From: Malurus cyaneus samueli | Taxonomy: Eukaryota; Chordata; Aves; Passeriformes; Maluridae | DNA: 64,000 nucleotides | NCBI GenBank assembly: GCA_009741485.1 | Contig: CM019220.1 | Location: forward strand, 26,539,048 to 26,603,047 | Direction: 5' to 3' | Shown here: positions 39,237 through 64,000 of the stretch, piece after piece | How the letters are laid out: every line of letters starts with the position of its first letter | How positions within the stretch are numbered: the first letter of the stretch is position 1 | The notes under the pieces: generated by a model | Databases searched by the model: none | Told to the model about the DNA's origin: nothing | Seen by the model: the letters and a program-made list of their open reading frames with translations, nothing else | Program-made: the position numbers and the translations under genes

Positions 39237-42200
39237 AATCCAGGGCAAAACTAGAGTAATTCATCTGAAGTGATGCTATGAGGGGCTCCCACTATCTGTT
39301 TTTAACTCCCTGGTCTCCTTCATCACCTTTCCAGGGTTCTCCCTGGCCCTGTGTGTCTGCCTTTACCTTGGCTGCTCTACGAGGGGACAGCCAACCAACT
39401 CCTAAGTGTGCAAACCAACAGACACACAGAATCAGAACCAGCTCTATCTATGGCACATTAAAGACCAGCCCACATAGGCTAAGGGATTTTTAATATGGAA
39501 GGTCCTTTCCTTTGGTGTACAGTTTCCTCTCATTGGAATCAATGATCATTTGTTACATTAATTCAGAGACAGAAATCAGCTACACTGCATTCATGCACTT
39601 TAATTGTCCAGCCGGAAAAATCAATGCTTTTATTGAATTAGCCAATTGCCACAGCAAGTTTTGTTTGATTTCTATGGTTCCCATGAATCAATAGGAGTCT
39701 GTCATTGCCTCTACATGGAGCAAAGTCAGGCTGCAAGTCACATAGCTGGATGACAACAAAAATCTTCCTGCAGAATTCTGTGCATTAAGTGGATATGGGA
39801 CTGCTCAGCAATTTGCAGAAAAGGCACCTCCAATGACTTCCTCCCCTGCCTCACCGACTGCTCCCAACTCGTAACTCCACCCCTGCTTATAAATTCTCAT
39901 TTCTCACACTTTGTGCCTTCTGTTTTCCTGCTTCCTTATCAGGTCTTCTGTGCTGTAGGCAGGACCTCCTGCTGCTGTCTTGGTATTGTCTTAGGCGCAG
40001 GTGTTTGTGCCAGAAACATCTTTCCCTGCACCTGATAAACCCAAATGCCTCCCCAGGACTCCCTTCCCTGTGCTGTTGGCAGTTAAGTCATTTTCCATCA
40101 AACTGCTGGTCCAAATATTTCGTTTGGTTTCTGGGTTTTTTTTTTTTTTGTGGCTTTTTTCTTTTTGGAAAGGCAATTTTGTTGTTCTTTTCCAGCCTTC
40201 CCATGAAAGTGGCCATTTTTTATCAGCACAGCTGGCTGGAAACATGACTCATACATAAATTACCCCTTTTACTGCCTTCCTTCCCTTTGTCAGCCCTTCC
40301 GCTGTCAGGCAGGTGGGACAGGACCATTATTCTCCAGTGTTTAGCAAACACTCTACACCTAAAGGGTGATACTGTAAATAAATGAAAATCAGACCTGAAA
40401 TCAAATGCAAGCTGACTGACAGGACTTTTGTGAAGCCCCCTGAGCTTTGCAGGGGTTTAATCAGCTGTGCTGCACTGTTACATGGCACTTACAATGGCTC
40501 TACCTTACTTCCACGGTGTTAGACAGGATCCCAAGGGGATGGACATGGAAATCAGGTCTTTAGCTCCATTACCCGTGGTACACTCAGGCTGATTAAGAAG
40601 GATCTGTGCCTTCCAGGCTGAGAAGCACCGTGGAAGTTGTGACTGGCATGAAATGATGGATAGCCCAGCATTTATTGCCTAATCAGAATTTCTTCCAGGG
40701 AAACTGGGGGAAGTGACAGAAATTAATGCTAAGGAATGGCAGGCTGCGGGAGATGTCAAAACTGATGGGGGAAACTTCTCGAGACAAGTTTGCCCTTTTT
40801 TTAGTGAGGGCAGAAGCTCATAAAAATCCTGTGCAAACAAATTTTGGTCATGCTGTAGAGAAGGGAACATGAGGAAAGGCAAGGATTGTAAAGATGACTA
40901 AGTGCTAATCTGAGCAAGAGTGAAAGTTAGGGGGAAACAGGAAAGTAAGTTCAGAGGGCTGTAGTATTTCAGCTACCAAGTGTGAATACAAGAAATGAGC
41001 AGCAAAACTGGTGCATGGCATGACACAACTCAAACTGGGGCATCAAACCAGTATGAATAGTATTACATGGCATTATTTGTAGGAAAAACAGCAATGCTTT
41101 CACAGTACCAACAGTGAGAGGCTTGTGAATATCCAGGTGCTGGAAGTGGATATTGTTTGTGTGGTACTGCCTACCCCAAGCACTCATAACTTTCAAGTTA
41201 GGCTTAGGAAAGTGTGAAAGTGGCTTGAAAATTAATGTGTTTATAAAAACACTCCATATATTTTAAATGTTTCACTTCTAGTTTTCAACCTTCATGGTTT
41301 ATTTCTGTGGTGCCAGGGTAGAGTCTACTCCAAGTGTCACACTGGAGGTCTGCAACAGAGCCAGATACCAGACTGCAAACACTGGGCTTCCCACAGCCTT
41401 GTCATTTACCCCTGCTTGGGAATACGGGGAACCCCATAAAATTCAGCATTCAAGGTCTTTCCGAGATGCTTAGAAGAGGATCTCTTCAGCCTAAAATGTG
41501 TGTGAAGAAAAGAGCCACCCTCTTTGCAGATGGGATGGTGCTGATAATCCAGTAAAATTATGAACGGTGGATTTTGGCAGGGAGGCACCAAACCTGAACA
41601 TAAATACAGGATGTCAAGAATTAACTATCCTTTCCCCAAAACATAACATTAGACCCAAGTCTCTAACAATAATTCAGGAGTAAAAGCCCTTTCACATGAT
41701 TCAATCACGTTCTTAATTCCTACTCTCAGTGTGCTCCTTGCCATGGCTTATGGCATCAGCGGAATTCAATGCTGCCTAACACAGGGATTTCCATCCCTTG
41801 CAGAGGTTAATCAATAAAAGAAGAACTTCACATGTTCTATTTGAAGGATTTTTATCTGACCCACTGGATTAAGCTCCTTCTTGCCTGGAGAAATTGTTCT
41901 CCCCCCTATGTGTTTGTTATGATGCTGATGTGTGTTCGCAAGATGAGCTAAAAGGAGTCTGTTCCGAGCCCTGACAAGGAGTATATTTATATGAAAAACA
42001 GTGTAAATAAAGTACAACCAAACATAAAGTCCTACTTTCCAGCTTTCCAGAAATAGCTAAGTGTTGCATATTGTCAGCAGAATTTTATGTTTTGGGAATT
42101 CTGTCCCCAGCATGTTTGCTTCTTTTCATCTAGTCAATAAAACACAGCAAAATAAACTGAAGTGTGACCCTGTCCTTATTTGTCACCCAAGTCTTAATAG

Positions 42201-45200
42201 AGAATGAGGTGAGGTCATAATTATGTGATTGATCATATTACCATGAATTAAAAAGCAGGGCTGGAGAAGACATTAGCTGGTAAATTGAATAAAGTCAATT
42301 GAAAGTCTGTAGCTGTGTTTTGCAGGAAGCCCCACTAAATTCTCTCTGGCCCTGCTGCCTTGGCCTGAGTTCAAGGCTCAGTTTTAACCACCAAACTCAT
42401 ATGGGGCTGAAATTGTCACCCCCATGCCCGGGAAAACAGCCCCACACAATTAAAGCTCCAGTGGCTCAGAGCAAGAGCCACTGAGCACAGATGGGCACAG
42501 AGACACAGCTTTCATCCTGAAATGCATGGAGATAGGTAGAGGAAAAGGTGGAGGAAAAGTACAGCAGGCAGAGCCAAGGCTGATCCTGCCCTCACCCCAA
42601 ATGCACCAGGAATCATCAGGATATGAACCCTGAGCAGCACCACTGCAGCTCCAGGTTAATTAGCACCTGCCTCAGCTCTGCCTAATGAGGGGTGGTTTTT
42701 GTCAGCCCCATCCTGAAGGCTCCCTGCCTCTTCCAGGTGGATTTGCCACGTGAACACAGGCACTCTGTGCCCAGGATTGATGGAACTCAGCCCTGCCCAG
42801 GGCTTTTCACCAAGAGATTTCAACTGTGAACAGGCCTTTTCCCCCTTGTTTCACGCAGAGGAACACCAACACCCCTCAGTGAATTTACCAAGGGTTATAA
42901 TTGCATTTCCAAAATCCAGAGCTGTACTAAGCTAGTTCAGAATATTTACCTGGGAAACCTCGTTAATGGAATTGAAGCTACATGATTAAATCCTACTTTC
43001 CTGAAAAGTCTCATCTGGAAAATGGCTGTTTATTCCAGATCCTGGAAATGTTCATTTTAAGGCCTCCTGAACAATTTCAAATACTTGGTTTTTAATGAAA
43101 AACTGAAAAAACTTGGCTTTGATTGAGGTGAAAAATGAAAAGGCTTGACTTAATAATGTTTTCTGGGGAAAGAAAGAAACCCTTCTTTTTCTAGCCATAA
43201 AGCATTAGGAAGATGATTCTGAAAAGCCAGAATTTGTCCTGTTGCGACTCAAGACCCTGAGCAAGGAAGGTCAGAACAGAAAGAAGGAACCACAACTGAT
43301 TATGAATGCAGGGCATACAGGATAACAGCATTTTCAGAAAGCACAAGAAAGTCCTGGAGAATCCAAAGCCATTGGGTTTTGAACACAGAAAAGATACACT
43401 TATTTTCAATTTTTTCTCTCCACAATTCTTCATTAAAATGTTATCCATGTTTCTAATACAAAATACAGTGATCTAGTGCAGTTACTTGGGAAGGGAAAAA
43501 AGGAAAGGAATAAGTGATTTATGCAAAAGTCTCACTTTTTTCTTTTGTAATTAAAATTAGACTGTGTAAGATCAGCAAAATCTGAAAATGGATGATTTGC
43601 TGCAACTGAACCCCCCATCTGCCAGCTAGAGATTGCTCCAAGCCTGGCTGGCTGTGGCCCTGCCTGCTGTGTGATGCTGGCCATGTGTGTCTCTTCCCAT
43701 CCTCCTGTTTAGCCATGATTTCTATTCAGCTCACAGGGTCTTGCGGCAAGCCCTGTTTTTATCCTGTATGCCGGCTCTCCAGGGTCTGGCTCTCAGTTAG
43801 CTCCAATGTAACACATAAATAACCACCTCAGCTGTCTTTCCAGGAGAGCCTCCTCGTGCCACCTTTGGCAAGCTGCTGTTTTTTCAGGCATGCTGGAAAA
43901 TGGCAGCTCTGCCTGCATTTCTGTCAGCCTCCTGTGAGCCTGAGAGCGTTCCCTGGGTCCCCCAGAGAGCTGGAACTGAATGCAGGCTCACAGCATTTCC
44001 TTTCCTGTCAGCCAGCTCCTGGATGAATCTCATGTAGTGATGGGGCTTGTGCCTAAACTCTTCAGAGCCAATATGGGCTTGCCTTCCACTCATGGAAATC
44101 ACAATTTTCTGGAGCCTGTCTCTTCTCTAGATAAGTGTGTCAAAGGCTTTGTGAACCAGAGATGACTGGGGTTGCATTGCTGTGTGAAATCAGTATTCCT
44201 TCTTAATCTGTTGCCAATCTCACCAAGCTTCACCGATTTCCAGATGCTTCTCAGCTACCAGAGCCGTGACTTTGTTTGCATTGTGTACTGAGAAAAACCT
44301 CCTCAATTATGATTTTTGCTTTGCTTTTCACCTTTGCTTTGCTTTTTGCTGTAGGTCTACAAGAGATGATGCCAAGCGGACCTAACTATGTCACCTATCG
44401 CTCCAGGCTCCCACTGGGATACAAGAGAGCACTCCACCCATTTCATCATCTCCCAGATCCTGTTGGAGCAAATTCCAGCTATCTGGGGAACCACAATGAA
44501 TTAACATTCAAATTGAAACCTAAGCCAAGATTCATGTCATTGTCATCTTTATGTATTAGACCATAGATCATGAAAGGAATTACGCTCCAGCTGGCTAATT
44601 AAGTAAACATGAAGCAAATGAGGGTAGCAGACAGGGGTCTCAGAGCCTGGGTTGAGGCAGGGAATTCTCCTGTGAAGATGGGCAAGTTTGTTAGGGGTAG
44701 TTTCAAAATGCACAAATTACAACAGGAGACCAGCAATGAGACTTTGGATGGATTCCTATCTATGTCCAAGATTTCCACTTTCTCTGCTTCAGAGCAGCAA
44801 ACAAAGGGACTGAGATGAGACAGGGCTTGAGGAGAAAGCTTCTTCCTGCCCTCTGCGTACAGACAGGATCTTCCAACCGATTTTTGCCAGCACTTGACCC
44901 AGCCCAAACCTCAGTGCTCTCAGGCAGCTACAGTTGGCTTTGCTGCACTCTCATCCAGGGAAACCATACCCAAAAGATGGGGAACTCAGCCAGAATCCCT
45001 GCTTAAAAACGGAAGTGCCACTCCTTGCATAGGAATCTTTGATGGTTCTACCCTAATGCCAGCAGAAATCCAGCCCCATTTTAACTGTCCTAGCGCGCTC
45101 TAGTGGGAGCCGGTTCCCCGCACATCCGGCAGCATTCCCGGCAGGATCCCGGCAGGACTGCTCTCCCGGCAGCAGCCCTGTCACCCAGGGACACAAACGC

Positions 45201-45274
45201 TGGTATCCAAAGAGCTGGGGCAAAAGGAGACCCAGATAAAACCAGCTCTTCTGGGAAAGAATCAGTGATTTCAA

Positions 45275-45433
45275 TTTCCCAGGGAAGCTGTGGCTGCCCC
45301 ATCCCTAGAAGTGTCCAGGTTGGACAGAGTTTGGAGTAACCTTGGACAGTGGAGGGTGTCCCTGCTTGTGACAGGAAGTGCAATGAAATGAGTTTTGAGG
45401 TAATTTCCAACCCAAACCATTCTGTTATTCCAC
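45275..45433 (+). repeat. CR1 LINE 3'-end fragment
   Basis: Sense-strand CR1 end: cagggaagctgtggctgccc, catccctagaagtgtccagg, ggagggtgtccctgcttgtg, aatttccaacccaaaccatt, ending attctgttattcc. Confidence 0.9.
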
Positions 45434-47924
45434 GGTGCTATGAAAAGGTAAAACAACCTGTTATTTGTGAATAATTTCTTTGCACCTACAGCAAAAATAC
45501 CCAAACAAAGTATTTCCTCCTCCTTTCTCTGGAAATTCTTCCTTTCCCACAAATAGTTCAAGGGAAAGGAACTTCAAAATGCATGGGATTTTTTTTTTTT
45601 TTACTGCAAACCCCGTATTAGCAATTGCAAATAGACCTGTTCAGCCTATGTGGGGTTCAGACCATAGAATAGGTACAGAGTCTCCAACATGAGAAACTAT
45701 TTCTTACTTTTTTAGTGTTATTTTTCCTTCTATGCTTGGATAGGAACCAGCCTCTGGGAGGAAAGGAATGGGAACGTTCAGAAAATAAATCGTTGTTCGG
45801 TTTATGCACCTTTGGGTCTCATTCATAACCCAGAGCATTAAGAGAATAACTCAGGCTGAAATCTGCAATATTTATTCTGTTACAAGGAAATTGGTTCTTT
45901 TGCAGGAAAAGCATCAGACAGTGATGTCAAAGGTTTGGGGAATCTGACCACTGGTGCTGATGAGTAAAGAGGGGACTTAACCTTCACACCCTGGGTCAAA
46001 CTGAATGTGCAGAGCTCTTTGTGTATCTGAATTTTAGCTAAAGGCTCGCTGTCACCTCAGCAGCTCCGTGGGACCCTGAGCAGGGATTTACAAGGACAGC
46101 CGACAGCCGGCACGCCACGGATGTGATTTAACTGGGACCTCCAAGGAACACAGTAAAACAAAAGCTGCTCCAAGCTGATAAGGGCTGGAAAAGAAACTCA
46201 AAATGCATCAGGGCTTTTGAGCCTCTCTGTTATTGTGGAATACTCCCTGCCAGCCTGTTCATCAGCTCCGTGCTGAAGGTACCCCAGAGTTATCTTGTAG
46301 TGAGTGGCACAGGCAGTGTGATGCAGTTCTTGAGCAAGACTCAACAGAGCAATACTTAGCCACTCCTTTCCTCTAGAAAAACACAAAAAAGATTTTACCC
46401 TGCAGTTCCCATAAACCCTGAGAGCAAAAGGCAGACAAACCAAAAGCCTGGATATGGCAGCAACCCTTGAGAAATAGCCTGGATCAGATTCCACTGCCAC
46501 CTCCACTGCTGTGCAGCATTTGAGACAGGGCACTTGAAGCCTGCATAAGAACTCTGCAGCAAGTTATCCCATAATACTGAGTGAGAAGCATGGCTAAGTG
46601 CTTCTGGAGATTGGTGAAACTGAGGCCCAGTGCCTGGCAACAGCATCCCCATGGAAGATATGAGATACCAGAGCAAAGCAGAAGAAGCAGTGCCCCTTGT
46701 GCATGTAACATCTTCCTCATCTGTGCTTTACTTCCCATCTAAATAATTTCCAGGGAAAAAAACAGGAGCCTGAGTAGGACAGAGATGTATTTGTCTTACA
46801 TCATGTTAAAACACCACAACCTTTGCTTGAGGGCAACTCAGAGCATAGCAGAGGCAAGAGGTTGTTGAGGAAAAGTGTGTGAAGGTATACAAATAAAAGC
46901 AGAGCCTGATGAAGAAAGATAACTTGGTATGATGGGGAATTTCAAAGCTGAGCATTGTGTTCATACAGGCAGAGATGCCCACAAGAACATGTTTTTCCAA
47001 AGCAGCCTCATGGTGATTTGACACCTTTCCTGGGGTAGGGCAGACCCAGATCACACTACTGGTGTAATGCTCACCACTCATAACACTTCATCTCTGGAGT
47101 CCCAAAACAGACCAGCCACAGGCTTCCACTCTGGATGGAATCCTACATTTTGGCTGGGTCTTCCTTGTCCACTGACAGGCCCAGCCCACCCTCTGCTAGC
47201 CCACAGGCAGCTGCAGGATTATCTGGAGAGTCCTAATTTGTTTGCTTCCCACCCTAACAAATTAATCAACAGCCAAATTGACCTGTTTTTATGCACTCTT
47301 CTCAGTCTGCTACATGAAAAAAACCCAACAACAGAAAACAGACTCACAACAGAGCCAAGCTAAAAATCATCACTTGCTCCCTACTGTCTCAGGAGAAGGG
47401 AATCTTGGGTATTGTCCTAACAACAGCAAAACCAGCAACACATCCCTTTTGTGTGCCTCTATTCAGCTTCATCCTCTTTTTACTTCTCCTTATTAACACA
47501 GCAGAGCACAGTGCTAATTAAGCCTGATTTTTCTTTCTTGGATGTAGGCCCTAGTATGATTTAGAAATAACCTTAATGTGGTATTTGTAATTCTAGCATT
47601 TACCTCTTCCCATGATTTCCAATATGATGTTACTGCATTCTTGGCTCAGGACGAGCTTCTCTAATGCTTTAAAACACCGGGAAAAAGCTCCAGTGAGACC
47701 TCATTCCTATTGAATAAATGATGGGACATGAGCAGAGTACAGGATATTTGAATATCCTTTAAACATCACCAAAACCAATTAAGCTCTACAAAGCAAAACT
47801 AAATCTCTGGGGAGGCAGAGTATCTGATTTCCCTGCAAAGCCATCCCCAAAACAGGACATATCAATCACATCCAAATCCAGACATTCCTCTAGCACAAAG
47901 CCATAACGTTCCTTCTTGGATGTA

Positions 47925-48400
47925 GAATGGTTTGGGTTGGAAAGGACCCTAAAGATCATCCAGTTCCAAACCTGACATGGGCAGGTACACATCCCACTAT
48001 CCCAGGTTGATCCAAGTCCCATCCAACCTGGCCCTGAACACTTCCAGGGATGGGGCAGCCACAGCTTCTCCAGGCATCCGATACCCAGGGCCTCCCCACC
48101 CTCACAGTGAAGAATTTCTTCCCAAAATCCCATCTAATCCTACTCTCTGTCAGTGGGAAGCCATTCCCCCGTTTTCTGTCACTCAGGTCCCTTGTAAATA
48201 GTCTCTCTCCATCTTTCTTGTCAGCTCTTTCAGGCCCTGGAAGGCCACAATTAGGTCACACCAAAGCTTTCTCTTCTCCAGGCTAAACACTCTCAACTCT
48301 CTCAGCCTTTCCTCACAGCAGAGGTGCCCCATCCCTCTGATCATGTTGGTGGCCTCCTCTGGACTGGCTCCAACAGCTCCATGTCCATCCTGTGCTGGGA
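47925..48400 (-). repeat. CR1 LINE 3'-region fragment, about 475 bp
   Basis: Reverse complement of CR1 from agaatggtttgggttggaaa through atcccaggttgatccaagtc, ccctcacagtgaagaatttc and cttctccaggctaaacactc to agcctttcctcacagcagag. It covers much the same part of the element as the copy at 38700-39236, in the opposite orientation. Confidence 0.93.
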
Positions 48401-49729
48401 CAAGGGTTAAGCCCAAACCACCCCCTGCCACTCCTGCGCAAACAGAAACCCCACCCCAGGCGCCAAGGGACACTGAACTGCTGGTCAGGCAACAGAGCCA
48501 AAGCCACTATTGACACTGATAATGTCCCTCCCACTGTTTGTCTGAAGGAGCAGCGTCCCTGTCCTTGTGCACTGGCTGACAGGACCACAGGCACCGCGCT
48601 GGAATATGCACAGTCACTCTCCAATGTTGGATAAAAATGCGGTGCTCTGTCAAACTGTTCATTTGCTCATACATTAATCATCACCAAAGCCCACCTCAGC
48701 TGTACTCTTTGCACAACTTTTATTCTCTCCAAGGTGCGTATTTTCATAATGATAGTGCTCAGGTACCACTTAACAGTGTATTTTCATTTGGCCCCAGCCA
48801 CCTTGCTGAGCAGTAATTTATTACTGCTTGTCACTAGCTGCTACTGAGCATGATACACACACTGGGTTTATTCAGTCTGTTTGGTATTTCTGGCTTGACT
48901 CTTCCTCACACAGACAATACTACCCAAGCCCAGAGACTCACAAATCAAAACAGCCAAGTGTCTGGGCCTTCCAGTTGCACTTGCGTTGTACTTCCCACCT
49001 TTTTGCCTGCAAGAGCTAAAAGCTTTCATTTATTCCTTCTTTTTCAATGCAAGTGGAGAGCCTGATGCAGTGTAAGCGCTCTGGGAGCTGCAGGTGTACA
49101 GTGAACACCTGTGTGGCCGATGAAAACGTGACAGAAGTACACAGGGATGCCTCAGGGGCCTGCCAATGCTGACATTATTGCTGATTCAATATTACCAGGT
49201 GAGGCCAAGGCTTGTGCTGCAAATTAACTGCAGAGCTCTTTCCCTGCAAAGCGCTGCTGTCCAAGTGCTCCTGCTAAACCCTGCTGGGGTGTACAGGGGC
49301 ACAGCAGAGATTTTAAACAGTCAAAGCCAACATGTTCAGGCAATCTGTGAATCACAAGCTGGAACAAAAACAAACAAAGCTACTTTGCAAGGAGTATCGG
49401 GAAGTTTGGAGACATGTAAAGGAAAAAAAACTACCCCTGACAGATCTCCTTACAGTGGGAAATTAATAATATATAAAGGAAGAAAAGCATCATTTTACTA
49501 TCTGAAAATTGATTTTTTTTTTACCTCAGACTTGGCAAATGAGTGTTTTGCCTCTGCCCGTGGAGAAGCTCTGCAAGACGATTTTCCACAGATGAAACTC
49601 CTGTCCAAACGCCTGGAAAAAAAAAATTAATGGTCCTTACTGCACAACCTTCCACTGCTGATGACGCATTGCCTCACCCACACCTCGTCTTTCACCTGGG
49701 TACTAAGCTGGGGTTCCCATGGGGGGAAA

Positions 49730-49828
49730 TTCTGTATGTGTGGTGCACCCATGTCAGTGCACACATACTTATGTGTGTACGTGGGTGCGTTTCTGTATGT
49801 TTGGTGCACCCATGTCGCGCACACACAT
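49730..49828. repeat. Two-copy direct repeat rich in alternating purine-pyrimidine
   Basis: A block of about 36 bp starting ttctgtatgtgtggtgcacc at 49730 recurs at 49791 with few changes, a 61-bp period. Both copies carry ggtgcacccatgtc followed by a CA-rich run. The surrounding sequence (tgtgtgtacgtgggtgcgt) is mostly alternating purine and pyrimidine and CpG-containing. It sits just upstream of the ATIC CpG island. Confidence 0.75.
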
Positions 49829-49953
49829 GCTCTGAGCACATGTGCGGCGGGCACACCTGAGCACATAGGTGTCGCACACAAAACCACGGTGCATCCTCAC
49901 CCTCCAGGGCACAGCTGTCGCACCCCGGGGACACGCGTGCGTCCCCAAAAACA

Positions 49954-49976
49954 CGTGCCCGCCGCCGGCGGGCACG
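49954..49976. repeat. GC-rich inverted repeat in ATIC promoter
   Basis: Two perfect 10-base arms (cgtgcccgcc and ggcgggcacg) flank a 3-base spacer, overlapping the E-box at 49952-49957. The element could form a stable hairpin in single-stranded DNA. Its significance is unknown. Confidence 0.8.
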
Positions 49977-50102
49977 GCCGCCCCCTCCATTCCCCGCCCC
50001 CCCGGGCCGCCCCCTCCGCTCCCGCCCCGTGCGCCCAATCCCGCCGGGCCGCCGCCGCTCGTCCCTTCGCGCCTCCGCGCCCTCCTGCACACCGACGGCG
50101 CC

Positions 50103-64000
<13,898 letters not shown>

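Larger units (their letters stand above)
35731..44275. other. Intergenic interval, middle part
   Basis: After the target-site duplication the sequence contains a 10-base G run (35790-35799), a CR1 tail (35875-35985), a short GT repeat near 36103-36117 and a large CR1 fragment (38700-39236). The rest is unremarkable AT-rich sequence. I could not support a gene. Confidence 0.5.
44276..49920. other. Intergenic interval upstream of ATIC
   Basis: This stretch contains CR1 fragments at 45275-45433 (plus) and 47925-48400 (minus). Two unsupported open frames lie here: 85 codons from ATG 44309, and 154 codons at 49166-49630. I see no gene. Confidence 0.5.

Noticed and set aside
49166..49630. 154-codon plus-strand open frame with an ATG just upstream of the ATIC promoter
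   Set aside because: No recognisable domain, no paired splice sites and simple-sequence runs (poly-A, poly-T) inside it. A frame of this length is expected by chance in 64 kb.

Overview
This is 64 kb of vertebrate nuclear DNA from a bird, most likely a songbird. Three things point there. The split coding sequence on the right is very close to chicken ATIC as I remember it. The interspersed repeats are CR1 LINE 3' ends, with the bird-typical ending ATTCTATGATTCT or its reverse complement. The window also carries a complete solo LTR of the ERVL-like kind familiar from passerine genomes. Genes are split into small exons of about 67-190 bp with normal GT/AG borders, so most long open frames in the window are chance.

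Left part (1-25,664, minus strand): the 5' part of ABCA12, the ABC lipid transporter of the epidermal lamellar granule. I place eight coding exons from the start codon (25,664) to an exon cut by the window edge (1-183). Their phases chain without a break over 1,058 coding bases (about 352 residues): the cytosolic N-terminus, the first transmembrane helix and the start of the large sequon-rich extracellular domain. The second ABCA12 intron holds an unassigned exon-like segment (18,704-18,782) with clean splice sites and a membrane-helix-like translation.

Middle (25,665-50,102): a 24 kb gene-poor interval between the divergent ABCA12 and ATIC genes. It contains CR1 remnants on both strands, a 58-bp pure purine tract, and a 941-bp solo LTR (34,790-35,730) flanked by a perfect 5-bp target-site duplication. 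I see no convincing protein-coding gene in it.

Right part (about 49,920-64,000, plus strand): a CpG-rich promoter, then the first 13 coding exons of ATIC, the bifunctional enzyme for the last two steps of purine synthesis (AICAR transformylase / IMP cyclohydrolase). Exons 2-13 chain in perfect phase to the end of the [13 protein letters not shown] block. The remaining exons lie beyond the window. Two oddities stand out. Exon 1 is one base short of the phase needed to join its ATG to exon 2. The splice acceptor of exon 8 has been tandemly duplicated, leaving a decoy acceptor 83 bp upstream.

The two genes do unrelated jobs (skin-barrier lipid transport and purine synthesis). Their adjacency matches the known ABCA12-ATIC-FN1 order of vertebrates. 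All identifications are from reading and memory of the families; no search was run.
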